From Marisa cornuarietis (taxonomy: Eukaryota > Mollusca > Gastropoda > Architaenioglossa > Ampullariidae): 64,000 nucleotides of DNA. The translations under genes were made by a program, and so were the position numbers. Position 1 is the stretch's first letter, and each line of letters begins with the position of its first letter. Shown piece by piece: positions 47,395 through 60,060 of this stretch. The stretch covers positions 3,122,501 to 3,186,500 of the forward strand of contig SMMW01000040.1 of assembly GCA_004794655.1 (NCBI GenBank), written 5' to 3'. The notes under the pieces are model-generated. The model was not told the DNA's origin and did no database searches. It saw only the letters and a program-made list of their open reading frames with translations.

Positions 47395-49318
47395 TGGAAA
47401 GACAGGGGCGAAAGAGAGAGAGAGAGAATGAGAGAAGGAGAGTCTAAGACGTGTGCAAGAGAACTAGTGAAAGGCGAGTTAATTTGTGTAACTGTCCCAT
47501 TTCCCCTTCCCAACCCATCCCCCCGACCTGCGCGCGTGCCTGCGCGTTTACATTTGCAATGAAGCGCCGTGGAAGAGCAGAAGGGGTTGTGGGGGTGGGG
47601 CTGTGGGAATGAGAGTTCACGATACTGTGCACCATATTGTGCAAGCACAGCACATCGTCGTGCACGCGTGCACTCGTGGCTGCTTTTCTACCCCTTCTCC
47701 TCCTCAACCCTCTTTTTTGTTTTTCTTTTTGGTCGCGCGTGCGCCACAGTGTCATGTCCCTGCTGGTCTCTCATCGCACATTTCGCACGCGCCTGCGTCG
47801 AACTGCAGCTGCAGCGCGCGTCACAGCCCTCCACCAGACCGCACGTTGCATGCAGCACTTGGGGTGCATCGCTTACATCTGCCGCGTGTTTCACCTCGTC
47901 CTGATCACTTCCTCGGTTTCTCTTTGCTTTCTCTTTTATGCCAGGGAGGGACAGCTGAGTAGTGAATACAGGTACACATACAATTAATTTCTTTCTTTCC
48001 TCAACGCTGTGCTGACATCACGTTGGTACACTGGTTATGTATCCCTTTTCGAAGTCGTCGTCGGTCACAGTGATTACGCATGTCAATTTACTCTGTGCTC
48101 ACGTGAGTGTGCTCAAACGTCACAATATCATAAAAGTTGAAATGGAGATTATAAGATACAAGACAGAAAAGCGTTACCGTTTCTTTCTTTCTAGTTTTCT
48201 TTTCTCAATGGACAAAAATCTGAAGCTAGCGGAGAGTTGGCGGAGAAATTGTTACTCCTGGCACACGTCAGCCTTAGAATGACCTCACGGTACGCGGTGG
48301 CTTAAAAAGAAACTAATCGTCAGAAAATAGGTATTCAGCAGAAGAATGGAATTAACATATTTCCAAAGTAAAGTGTATAAAATAGCGGTGGGAGGTGGAA
48401 GGCGGGAGGAGGGGACGAAACATGACGATACTTGCAGAAGGCGTCAGTGTGTGGTGCTGGGGGGAGGGTATTAGGACATGCAGCTCTTGTGTATTTCGAA
48501 ACTCCTCTCCCTACTTCCGTTAGCCTTCTTGGCCCAGAAATTTCTTATCCGCTGCAGCTCTTTCTTTCTCTCTCTTCGTGCGGTCGGGTGGAGCAGGGAA
48601 CAGTCACTGCGGATCCGTGGCGTGAAACGTGCAGCTTGCTTGTTGCCAGTTGCGCCCCTTGGCCCGAGCTCTTCGTCGTCAGCCGTCAACGCACGAAGCC
48701 ATGTTGCGGGCAAAACGTCCTCTTGAGAGACCTACACCTTCAACCTTTCCTCCTCCACCCAACCTACTACAATTCATCCCCTCCCTGCCCTATTTCCACC
48801 ATCTCCTAAACACTAAAATTCAATAAAATGTCCCGGTTTAGCACATTTCTTTGAACTCTGACCCGAGGGAAATTTATGTTCCCAAGCTAGCCCTCTCTAA
48901 ACAGCTGGTACAAGAAAACGTCTGCAGTGTCCACTTATCCCAGAACGAGAAGAAAAAAAAGGAGAGACAAAGAAAGATGGGCTTACTGGCTACCTCTTTG
49001 TCTAACCACACTGCCCATCAACCTTGTCCAACCACATTGTATAACCACCCTGAGCAGGGGGGACTTTTCGCGTGTGTGTGGCTATATAGTCAATGTGTCT
49101 GTGGACTCACCAGCTGAGGGACCGGCAGTTCCCGCCTTGTGCAGCTCACTGTCAACCTAATTAGTGGGCTACGACTATGACGTAATGGCATAATTCTCCT
49201 GCGTGTTATCACAGTGATCGCCCCTGTACACACTGCAAGGAGAAAAGAAATAAAAGCCGCACCTTTTCAACTCGTTTCAGTTTCACATGGTTTGGAGGAG
49301 CTCCATGTTCTTACGATT

Positions 49319-49372
49319 CCGCCCACTGCAGTGCTGACAAGAAAGTGTTTGATCACTACACCACAAGACCGT
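49319..49372 (-). mobile_element. SINE head fragment
   Basis: On the minus strand, GTGGTGTAGTGATCAAACAC followed by CTTGTCAGCACTGCAGTGGG matches the tRNA-like head of the SINE at 17174 (GTAGTGTAGTGGTTAAAACA, CTTGTCACCACTGCAGTGAG). The core and tail are missing. Confidence 0.55.
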
Positions 49373-49719
49373 TATTAACTTTACGCTCTTCTTTTTTTTT
49401 TTTGCTTCGAATTTCCTATCCCTGATCAATCGTATAGTTTTTTGTTTTACTTTTTGTTTTGAAAGTAAAGAGGATCAATTTCGTCAGGTAACACTTAAGC
49501 TGTCGAATACACACTACAGGTTTCTACTGAAATTTATTTGCCCTCCCGTGGAAGCTTGTTCTGCACGGCGGTTTTTCCTGCCCCCTCCCCCCTAATTTCT
49601 TCGTCTGGACTCAGAAGGGCGAACTACCTGCGCGTTACCAAATCTCCTCCTTTGTCTCTCTCTCCCCACCTCCTCCTCCCCTCCACCCTCCATTCCTGCC
49701 ACCATCCTCCTCTACCACC

Positions 49720-49950
49720 ACCTCACAATAGCCCCGCCCCTTTACTGGGCGTGGCTGATGACGTAAGAGGAGGACCCCGCCTGAGAGGCGGAGCCAGGAG
49801 TGACCAGCGTCCCACGCTATCGACTGGACCTCCGACGCCACGAGAGAGGCGGGGGGAAAGTGGGCGGAGCCCTGGGCGCTGGGCGCGCGAGCTGCGTGAC
49901 ACACGCGAACGACCGCCCGCGCGCTGGCTGCCGCTGTCAGAGCCTTAGCT
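49720..49950 (+). promoter_or_regulatory. GC-rich candidate promoter of the RBM24/38 gene
   Basis: This is among the most CpG-dense segments of the window. It has GC boxes (GCCCCGCCCC at 49731-49740, GGGCGTGGC near 49747, further CCGCC/GGCGG near 49776-49795 and GGGCGG near 49861) and a CRE-like TGACGTAA at 49759-49766. There is no obvious TATA box. It lies about 1.5-1.7 kb upstream of the RBM24/38 start codon on the same strand, as expected for a CpG-type promoter with a long leader. Assignment to this gene is inference. Confidence 0.5.
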
Positions 49951-51411
49951 CACGTCAAGGGTTTTCACAGCGTAGTAGCACGCGCTGGGTTGCAGTGTGT
50001 GTAGTGACTCCGCGAGGTGTGGTTTGACGAGGATTTTTTTTTCCTCTTCTTCTTCTTCATCCGTCCAGTTTGCAGTGGTGTGTCGTGCTGTTGTGTATAT
50101 TTGCTTTCTTGTCGGCCACCACTTTTGCCAACTACAACCGCACGTCGTCGCCTCAGCTAAGCCGACACCACTACACAGATGCATGTTACTATGAGTACTC
50201 ACCTCCTGAAGAAACAGATCGTTATGAGCTCACGGCCGTTTTAACCCCAAGAACCAACTTTTGTCCGTCTACCTCCACGATTCAGTATTTGAAAGCCTTG
50301 ACGAATCTTGCTACCAGGCAAAGAACACCTCTACGTTGGGAGTATTATAACCCTTGTTGTCGCCGCTGTTGGACATTGACTGCAAAACTTCGCCCCTCTC
50401 CCCTTTTACTCCCAACCACCCCCCCTGCCTGACAACGTGTATCCACTTCTTCACTTCTGTCTTCTCTCCCCTCACGCGTGATTCGGTACCCTGACTTGGA
50501 TTTCTTGACCTAGGGTAGCCAACGTTATCTTCGTGTCTGTGATACGCAGCAAAGAGACCCCACCCCCAGCCACCCAGTCATTTGTGTCGTGCTAATGGAT
50601 TGTCTTTTCTTTCATTCTCCTAGGACCCTGTAGTCAGGAGTGAAGAAAAGGCTTGTGTTGCAAGAGGAGAACTCTGAGCGCACGCTGTACGATCTAAAAC
50701 ATCCATCTACGCAGCTCTCCCACGTGTGACGTAGCCACACACCGCGCTGACACTTCGTTCTTCGAGCGGAACTTTCTCCGAAGCTTGCGTGTGTCTGTTG
50801 CCTCCATGCAAGAGTGAGGGGTTTCGTCGGGAATCGACTTGGCCTGCTTCCCTCCCACCGCGTGAAGCCACAGGGCACGTTCAGAGTCTTTCTCGCCCCT
50901 CTTACCACGCGCTAGCTTGTTGACCGCTGAATTTTATCAGCAGGAGCTGGTGAGATACCAATCGTCGCATCTGTTCTGAGCAAGCAGTTTGCCTTTAAAC
51001 TGACGATTACCTTTCTGTGCCCCCACTTTTTTGTGTGTGTGCTTCGTCTTTCACCCGCCCCGTGGCTCACGCTGCAGTTGGCTCAGGTGAGACAAGCAGG
51101 AATCTACGGAAACTAACGTGGTGCGCAGGAATAGTCGTCACGGTCCATTGAACAATCACTACAGTCCTACCTTTGTCTTTCCTCGCGCGTGTGTGTTTGT
51201 GTGTGTGTGAGTGTGTCCTGTAGGGCGTCGCAGCGGACCGACCCACATCGCACGCACCTGCCCAGGGTACAGAACAGCAACGACAGTCAGCTAGACTCGA
51301 GACGGTAACTGCTGTAGTGATATCGGTTGATTATTTTTTTTTATCTGTGCGTTTGTTTCTCGCCAAACCGCAACCATTTCGGTCTTATACGCTTCGCCTG
51401 CTTCGGCAGTC
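49951..51411 (+). other. Probable 5' leader and 5' flank of the RBM24/38 gene
   Basis: Between the GC-rich candidate promoter and the start codon there is no credible coding sequence. A stop codon in frame with the RBM24/38 start lies at 51328-51330 with no ATG in between, which fixes the start. Strong acceptor-like sequences occur at about 50068 (pyrimidine run then CAG) and 50623 (TTCATTCTCCTAG), so the leader may be spliced. Neither can be proven from sequence alone. Confidence 0.4.
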
Positions 51412-51606
51412 ATGGCCAGTACACCCACCACCCCGGCACTGGGCATCACCCAGAAGGATACCACGTTCACCAAAATCTTCGTTGGGGGACTGCCCTACCA
51501 CACGACTGACCAGAGTCTGAGAGAATACTTCGACAAGTTCGGGGACATCGATGAGGCGGTGGTGATCACAGACAGGCAGACAGGAAAGAGCCGGGGATAT
51601 GGATTT
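51412..51606 (+). CDS. Rbm24/38 homologue: RBM24/RBM38-like RNA-binding protein, first coding exon
   Basis: Sixty-five codons encode an Ala/Thr/Pro-rich start and then most of an RNA recognition motif. RNP2 is seen as KIFVGGL at residues 21-27. [11 protein letters not shown] follows at 30-40, then [20 protein letters not shown], and the first part of RNP1 as RGYGF at 61-65. The exon ends at GGATTT with a consensus donor GTGAGT at 51607. This phase-0 break just after GYGF falls inside RNP1, where I recall the vertebrate RBM24/RBM38 break to lie. The family (vertebrate RBM24 and RBM38, nematode SUP-12) binds GU-rich RNA and controls muscle splicing and mRNA stability. The ATG has G at -3 and +4, and an upstream in-frame stop at 51328. 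The rest of RNP1, starting with V, is not found in the window. A read-through frame would stop after 13 further codons. Whether the gene is closer to RBM24 or RBM38 cannot be told, because invertebrates usually have one. Confidence 0.95.
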
Positions 51607-53691
51607 GTGAGTAGCCTCTTCACAGTCTCGTATGTGCGTAAAGAGTGAAAGAGTGAGTGAGAGGTAGAACATGATAACGATTGCGAGCATTAGGGGCCTA
51701 TCGTGTGAAGGCACGTGCGTACACTGTCCTGTCACGATTGCCATATATTAGACTTATGTTACGTAAATGTATATGCCTTTTTTCAAAAAAGGGAGCAGGA
51801 GGTGTGTTGTCGGGGGAGTGGGGAATGATGAAGGTCGGTAGGTAAAGCAAGGCTAGCGTACGCAACACAAAGAGGGGGGGCCTCTCTTATCAGGCAACTC
51901 ACGATGGCTAACCATCACATGCTCCCGACCGCATAAGTTTCAAGGACTCTTGTTCGTCATATCTATACACGAGTTTAGTCCTGAGCATCATTTTCGTTAT
52001 CGAACGAGAGCTGTGTCCGTCGGTTTTCGTGTCGAGGCTTTTCCGAGCGCAGTCTCCACGCTGGCAAGAAAGAAATTCCGTCCCCCTTTCCCCACCCACC
52101 GCCTCCACCCGGGTGGGATAACGTGCTCGGCTATGGCTTCGCTGGCCTGTGTACGTCGATTCGGCTTTCACACGCGTGAACTGACAGTGGTCGCAGCAAG
52201 GTGCGCGTACACAAACAGTAGATTGAATATTAAAACCTTGCTAGAGACACGCGACAGTAGCTTGCGTAGCTGGAACAGAAATTACTGAAATTAAGCCCCC
52301 CCCCCCTCGTCCCTCTCCCTCGACCAGCCTTCGAGTCTGTAGAGATTTCTTTGCAAGTTTTGTTTTTAAATATACACACAGGTGAATCGTTATTCATTGG
52401 TCGTCGATCGACCGTACTGAGTCTTATCGCGTGCTGTAGAGACAGTAAATCGCGTTGTGTACATATATACACAAATCCTCCGCCCAACGTAGACTGTATG
52501 TATGTATAAGCTAAATCGTTCTGACCATAACCACAGATCAGAACAAAGGCAATGTCCGCATCCATACGCCTGGGCTCATTTGTGATGGAAGGCAGTAGTG
52601 GGTTTTTTTCTTTCTACAATATTTTTCTTCACCTTTTACATTTTTTTTTAAAACTACAAAACGTTTGTTCCTTTGCTATCATTTTCTGTAATCTTTTCTT
52701 ATGTTTGAGGAGCACTCGGATCCGTCTTATCATCCCTCGAACTGAGATCTTTAACGATGGACGGGGTGCAGTTACCCCGGCTGCAACATTTTCGTGTACT
52801 TTTTACATCATCGGCGGTCTCGTAGTTCAAAGTCGGGCGGGTCCTGACGAAAGACTCCTCAGTGACAGACTTCATCAGCAATCCTCCCACCCACCCACTC
52901 GTCTCTCTCACACACATACCCACCGACCGCCGTCTTTCTGTACTTTCCTGTTGTTTTTCGGGTGCAGCCGAATTTATCGCTTTAATCAAAAGATACGTCA
53001 GTCTTGCAATAGAAGGGAAAAGCGGTTTAGTGTATTTTCGTTTCTAAACCTGACATAAGGGCCGTGCGATAAGCTACAGCGCGAACAGTTTTCGAAGAAC
53101 GTTTTGTTCAAAGGAGAGAGAGGGGGGGAGGGGTGGCGGGTGTGTGAGGGGTCGGGTAGAGGTTGAACTGTATCTGTGCCAAAGTCGACCCCGTGAAACA
53201 AAGCAAAGTGAGAGATAGCGAGGAAGGCACGACGGGGCATGCCCATGCTGTGGTGTGAGGTTTCGCCAAGTTACTAGCAGCTTCGCGCAGCAGCTCAGAC
53301 TCGGAGGAGTCAGCTTCGTCACCTCCGATACCTTGTTCTCCGATCTAAATCTCGCGAGAAAGACGGTGCCACCCCTCGACCCCTCCCCCTCCCCCTCCCC
53401 AACGCAACCCCTGTAAGTTGCAGCAAGCTTTTGAGAACGACGCCGGTACATCGGGGCAACGCATCTCTCTCTCTCGTCCAGTTCAGTTCTCACTATTCAG
53501 TTGTAACTCTTGTTCAGTTCTCGCTCTTGCTCAGATCTGTTCGCTTCTACCTCGAGTTTCGTTCTTACTGTTGTTCAGCTTAACTCTTGTTCTGTCTTTT
53601 GTTTAGGTCCGTTCACATTCGTTCTGTTCTTTCTCACATTTCTGCACTCGTGTACTCTCTCTCTCTCTCGCTGTCTCTCTCTCTCTCGCTG

Positions 53692-53711
53692 TCACACACA
53701 CACACACACAC
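53692..53711. repeat. CA run after CT-rich tract
   Basis: Ten CA dinucleotides follow a CTCTCT-rich segment at 53650-53690. Confidence 0.85.
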
Positions 53712-56700
53712 AGGCTTTTTATTAAATCGTGAACCTTGCTACAAGAGAGGCTGTTTTCGATGTTTGTGTGTGTGTGTGTGAGAGAAGTGAACTAGACGAG
53801 AAGCTAATACGACCAGAACAGGGCAAGGAGAGGTAAAGGGGGCCGATGGTGGGGGAGAGGCGCATGTTGAGGAAGGGTGAAGTGAGCAAGAGCAGTACCA
53901 TATGCCACCTCCTCTTTTCGTCCTCACGTGCGATCGGCGCCCTTTCAATTTACGTGCGTCTGAACCTCTTTGTGCGCCACAGTCCGCGGGCCTCCTGCAG
54001 GTAAGCCAGGCGTAAAGCGAGCGCATCACAGCCTCACCTCCGCCGCTTTGTTCTTCGTCGCACAAACGTGACTAGGGTCCAGCCCGGCAGATCTCGCGCA
54101 CAACGTGAAAGCACGGGGATTGCAAAATGCTCGATCGCCCTAGTTGCGTTGTTTCCTCGTTTACGGCTTTGTTGTCGCACCAACTGCACATCACGACCAA
54201 AGCCGTTGGTACCTCCGTGCATTTCTCGTTTTAATACTTTTCGTTGTATTTTCACACTAGTTCGATCTGAAGAGTAGAGCAGCTCTAATGACTGACATCT
54301 AGTGCAGCTGGTTGACACGACACGTATGTGTAGCTGATAAATGTTGGGTCCAGCTGATGATAAATTTAAATTTCAAACATTGGGAACTGTATTTCACCAA
54401 GTTTAGTTATTACATGAGACAATAGTTGTATTTGTGCCAGGAATTAAAGATGAGAACTTATTTTGAGTTAATAGTACTTGCGATTGTATTTTAGCAAGTT
54501 TTGAAAGTCTTTTTTGGTATTGTGGTCCCTGCTGATACTTAATCAGCCCTGCAAATGCATCCTTTATCTCCACTGGCGCACTGCCCCAGCACTAGGAGAC
54601 ACGACCACAGCTGTGGTCCCCATGGAGAGTCAAACTGGCGGACAAGCTATGGGGCTGCAACCAGAACCCTGTAGGATGAAAAAAACAGTATGTCATCGCC
54701 TTTGCGAAACTTTCTTGACTCGCTGAGGCCTGGTGCGCAAAAGAATTCGATACTAGGAGAGAGTAGTAACCGACCGACTAATTTAAAGACCTACTAGAGC
54801 TCTAAAACGTGTCAACACCAGCACATGGTACATTTATAGGAAAGCTAGAATACGTTCTATTCCCCCACCCCACCCCCGACGAGTTTTATTCATCGAGATT
54901 CTCACATGTTCACAGAAAAGGGTTGACAGAACGCGAATTTGTTTACTTCATAAAGGTTTTATTTAAAGGGAGAAGTAGGAGCACATGTTCTTTTGGGCTT
55001 AGCAATGCTTTAATTTTATGTCATCGTCCTAAGTTTGCGCGCGCGCAATGCCCATTATCTCCCTTAAGGATCGTAAATGAGTTTACTTCAATTTCGGATT
55101 AGTATCTTCAATAGGAGCTCAACTCATTTAGTTAAAAAAAAGTCTTTCAGTATGACTCAAAGTCGTCGCCTTGCTAGCGAGCAAGTACGACATGAGATCC
55201 GTTGCTTGGCTGACACATTAAATATATCTGTGTGGCAAGAAAGAAAAAAAAACCTGCCAATGAATAAACATAGTGAAACCTTCACCTATGCCTGTTCTGC
55301 GCTCTGTGAATACCCCAGCTGTTGCCTTTTCTTTCAGATTGAATGCGGCCATACCGTTCCAATGAGAGCCCAGTCGGCCTCGCTTATGTAAAGATTGCGT
55401 TACAGGAGTGCACTTAACGACGAACGGTGCTTTTACCTCGTGTTTCATCTTTTTTAACTTGCGCCCCACGTGCGAGGCAAGTCTAGCAAATAAAGGAAAC
55501 GGGGCTGCCTTCTGCACACCTGTACACGTGGAGCCTCGGAACCTCGGGGGGAAAGCGCCGAACAAGACTCAGTCCCTGTGCTGGTTAGTTCAGCTCGTCG
55601 TCACGTGGCACATCGACGTGTTTCGGTAAAGACTGGGCGCTGTTGTTGGGTCCTGGGATGCAGTTTAGCTAATCACCTAATTTGTAGTGTCTTTTAGAGC
55701 AGCTAGTTTGTGCACGGAAGTGTCGAAACGCATCTAAAAGATGGTCTAACACGCGGCAGGTGTGGTGAAGGGGCGCGATCTTTCCATGTTGTGTTTGCGC
55801 ATGTTCATTTGCGCAGGAGACTGTCAAGATGCGCGTCCGGTTCCTGAAGTGTTTTGTTGAGTCCGGCGTTTGTTTGATCTTATGCAGTTTGTGGAGCCTC
55901 ACCTGTTGTCTGTGTCTAGGCATTCACTTGTATGTAGACCTGTCGGCTTGGGGAGTATGTAGGTCTGTGGTCCTAGTTGGTGTTACGATCTTGCACTGAG
56001 CAGTTGGCTTCCATCTCCATACACTTCACGCCGCACCACGTGCAAGACCTCGGGACCCCAATGCCTGTGATTCACAGGGTTTTACCATGTACATGGACTT
56101 TCTAGCTGGCACACAGAATATTCTAACCAGAGTAGAATTGCGGGCTATAAGTATGATGACTGCATTAACAAACAAAAACAACAAAAAAAAAAAAAAGAAA
56201 AACGACGCGAAGGATAAATATTTTTGGTCAGGACTTGTCAGCTTTCGGTCCAAACTGATTTGTTTCATTCTTTGAAACTTACTCGCTGACGTTTCTCGGG
56301 TGGAAGACGAATGGGAAATTGTGGAGGAAGGGGGGTTTTGTCCCCTTTTTTGTCGTCTTCTAAGTTTGTATTTTTCTGCCTGCGATGACCTTTTGTTCGG
56401 GACGTGTAGAAGCCGCTGACGTCACAGGGAATGGCTAGGATTCGTTAAAGAGCTTGGATTTTTTTCTTTTTTAGACATTTACCAGGCATGAAGCTTACCA
56501 CCGTTATGCGTAGTTTCCCCTTACAGAACTGGGATGTGCGTTCAAGAAAATCAGTCCTGTCGTTCATCCTTTTTTAAATCCTGTTTTTTTTAATTTCTGC
56601 TTTTTCCACGGACAGTTGCAATCTGGTTCCGATTTGTTGAAGCTGTTGCAAGTTTAAATAAAGCTTATTTAGTTTTTCCTCTTGGACACAGCTGCCATCG

Positions 56701-57809
56701 CTATCATGCCGTAACGAGGCTGTGCCTCATTTTAACCAGAGTTTTTCTTTCCTTCTAATTTACGCGTTTCAAGGTAACTTTGTGGCTAGGTGTTAACACA
56801 GAATTATTCCTCTTTGGTGAACTTTTATTTCTTATGCTAGGGGAGGAGAGTGCGTCTTATTAATTATTTTAATTACTCGTCGCTTATGCCAGTCAAAGTA
56901 ACTATTTACCACCTGGGTGAACAAGGCTAGGGGGACGTAGTCCCATGACGTTGTCCCGATATCTTTGCAGTAAATCATTTCTTTCCACTATTTTCGCAAG
57001 AAAATCTTGCAAGTTTTTTGTAATCTTAAGAATCAAAGTAAAGTGTAATGCAAATACAATTAATTAATACGTGATTGATTGTGTTTTCCGTGTATACCTG
57101 AAGATTGACCAAAAAAAAGAATGTTCTTAAAAACCTCGGCACATTTCGGGATAGTTTAAAGGTCAGCTTTCCGAAGTGTAATTGCATTGCCTTGCCCGTT
57201 GTTTTGCTTTAATAAAGGACCGGAGGTCTGAGCAAGTCAAATCTTTTGTTTCTGTTATGAACGATGGTGGCATTGCTTTTCCTCAATAACCAGGCTGAAC
57301 CTTGACAACACAAGGGCTTGAAATTCTGCATGACATGCCAGTGTGTGTCAGCTAGGACACAGCCAGGCAATCGGTCATTAGTTTAGAAACTGTCAACACA
57401 ATCTTTCTCGTCGGCTCAGTTTAGCACCACGCTTGCTTGTAATGGTCCTACGATGTTCTGCTGGGAAATTAGCAGGGCTGTGTTTTATCTTGGAGATCGC
57501 ATGGGTATTCCTGACCACCCTTGGAGAGCAAGGAAGAGCCTCCGTTTCGCCTTGTATCTTCTGATCTGGGGGGGGGGGACCTCCCACCCGCTAACCCACC
57601 CTCTTACCTTTCCAATGCACCAGCAGTCGTTGTGGTAAACAGGCTGTGTTCAGAAGACATGCTGTAAATGAAGGCAGGGTTCAGACAGCGGACTGTCCAA
57701 AGAGCTGCAATGAGAAAGGAGCAGGCGGGTGGTCTTGTGATCCAGACAGACCCGTCGGCAGCAGTCCGTCCAGGTTGCAGGTGACCGTTGCTGAGCAGCG
57801 CGAAAGAGG

Positions 57810-57933
57810 ACTGACATGGACTTGAAAGGCGTTGTTTGCGCTGTGTGCCTGCTGCGCACACAATACAGCAATGTAACGGCGAACTCCCCGATGACTCATG
57901 TATTATAACAATGTAAGAAACATTATTTTGCGT
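57810..57933. repeat. Unclassified dispersed repeat, copy 1
   Basis: Matches 59938-60060 in the same orientation. Shared strings include CTGAC(A/G)TGG, GTTGT, CTGCTG then ACACAATACA, GCGAA(C/T)TCCC and AACATTATTTTGCGT versus AACGTTATTTCGCGT. The similarity is moderate and has small gaps. No coding frame is conserved between the copies. Confidence 0.55.
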
Positions 57934-58263
57934 GGGACACAATAAAAATGTAGTTAAAAGAAAGGGATGGCACAAATCGAACCATGTGGACGTTATACAA
58001 AAGACAGAAAATCTCCAGCTGCGGACTCGCTATTCAATAATAACCATGTACACAGCATGATTGATTGTTGGCACAACATTGATTATTCACACATCATGAC
58101 TGTCGGATTGTGTCGGTCAAAGAGGCAGAGGTTGTTGACTGGAAGTTGTTGTGATGTCTGAACAACGCCTGTAGTAACCCTGAACGGTCATTTATACGGA
58201 GAGTGCTCGAATATCTTGACCACCATTCACAATTGCCCATGTTTCCGTTTGTCAGATTTAATC

Positions 58264-58335
58264 TTTTCGTTGTATTTCTACAGCATTGCTGCTTCTAGAG
58301 TCTCGTTACTGTCTTTTTATTGTATTTCTACAGCA
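58264..58335. repeat. Short direct duplication
   Basis: TGTATTTCTACAGCA occurs at 58271-58285 and 58321-58335, 50 bp apart. It is preceded in both cases by TCTTTT, so about 22 of 24 bases match. Confidence 0.5.
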
Positions 58336-59937
58336 ATATTGTGTTTCACAAACAGGCGGTCGTAGGAACTATGCGTCCGGGTGTTTGGTCTGTAGCTAGC
58401 CAGAAGCAGAGTTTTGACCCTTTGACCTGCTGGCTATAGCGACACCCGGTGTTCCTGGTTCGTTTTTCCATTTCACGACGTCCAGTAATCTCTATGTTGA
58501 CCTCCATCATACCGCTAACTGTCACCTTACAGTTTGTCTCTTTGTTCACCTGTGTTTCTGGTTACACAGTCAAATTTTTATCGGTGGTCCACGCCACGTC
58601 ACAAGGAAAAGAAACGGAGATCAAGATACTGTTCACCTAGCATTTCCCCCACATCTCCTCCAGATTTCTGACCCGGTTCCTCTCGTTTCTCCCTCGCTAT
58701 TTTCTTCTTCTTTTTTTTAATCCTTCCACCCTTCTGCTTCGATTTCCAATTCTTCGTTGAACATTGTCTTTATCCGCTTCCTGCTTCCATTCGAGCCATG
58801 TGATGTCAATGCTAGTCGTGGTCATCAAGATTACTTTCCAAGTAGACAGATAATAACGAAAAGGGTACATGCATACATAAGTCATATTAGCCGTAAACTC
58901 AGCGTGGAAAGGGAACTAAGGCACATCTAGGAGAGGGAGGGTGACAGCGTGGTGAGGCCCAGAATGAGGATAGGGATAGAAAGTCACTGCTTGGATGTGT
59001 GTGAGAGGGGGAGAGGGGCAAACAATATTGACAGATTCAGAAATCAGCTGTTTCCTTTTTTGCACAGCCATCTTTGCAAAGGAATCCACTTCTTCTCCTG
59101 TCATTCCACCCGCCCACTCCTTTTTCATCTCCTACCCTACCCTGTAAACTTGTGTCTGTGTTTTAGCCACGTCCACGGTAAACTGTGTGTCTAGTGTTTA
59201 CCAGGGCCCTGCCACTTCTCTGTCAATACCCCGGGCTTCAACGCCGAGTCGGGTAAGGCCACCGTCTTTCAGAACCTTAAATAGTTTAAGCAATCCTTCG
59301 CCTGGATCCATCACTTGCTCGCACTCTTTTGTCGCGCCTCCGTTTTATGGGCATTAAAAACTTGACATATTTCTAAAGGCGGCTCACCTTACTCACCTCA
59401 CTCTCTCCCTCCACCCACCGCGCACAACACACATTTGTTTTCTCAGACGCCGAGAGGCGGCGCTCAAATATCATTGTGCGGCCTCGAAGAAAATATCTGG
59501 ATATGATCTATCTGTAGCGCGTGCTTGCTAGAACCCGAGAACACAGAAATCCTGTTAGGAGTCGACTTTAGATACAGGGGAGTACAAGTTACAAAAAGAT
59601 CTCTTCACTCCAGTTTTCCGTTTACTTTCCTCTCTCTCTCTCTTTTTTTTTTTTACAAAAAATTCTTTTCCTTTATTACCACAGCTTTGATCTGGTGCTT
59701 GTGTCTCCTTTCTTTCTTTACTTCAGTATTCCTTCTTTCTTTCAAAGTTTCTTTCTTTTTCATAATAGGCTTATTATTGTTGATGGCGCTGTATGGATAA
59801 TCAACTAGGAAGCTGCAGTCACAAGAGTGAAAACCTAATTTCCTGGCGGAGTGGGGTTCGTATCCACAAACCGGACTTGCAAAATCTTTTCTTTCCAAAT
59901 GCCCATCTTCTTACTTGTCTGCGTGCTTGCGTGTGGA

Positions 59938-60060
59938 CTGACGTGGGTTGAAATGTGTGTTGTGTCCGCGATGCATCTGCTGTGTACACAATACACCACT
60001 GCTGCTGCGAATTCCCTACGATTCTTACATTGTGACAACGAAGAAAACGTTATTTCGCGT
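59938..60060. repeat. Unclassified dispersed repeat, copy 2
   Basis: Partner of 57810-57933. About 85 bp upstream there is a tRNA B-box-like GGTTCGTATCC inside a short stem (GTGG...CCAC), at about 59851-59867. This hints at a SINE-like origin, but copy 1 is too degraded there to confirm it. Confidence 0.5.

Larger units (their letters stand above)
43650..49310. other. Non-coding stretch with microsatellites
   Basis: Contains the trinucleotide, TTTC, CA, GT and ACAG arrays listed separately. A CpG-containing patch with short open frames lies at about 47520-47900. No recognisable exon, RNA gene or complete transposon was seen. Confidence 0.5.

Noticed and set aside
50070..50432. Open frame with a signal-peptide-like start upstream of RBM24/38
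   Set aside because: It begins at TTG and there is no in-frame ATG. The region is most likely 5' leader or flank of the RBM24/38 gene. A spliced exon cannot be excluded but is unsupported.
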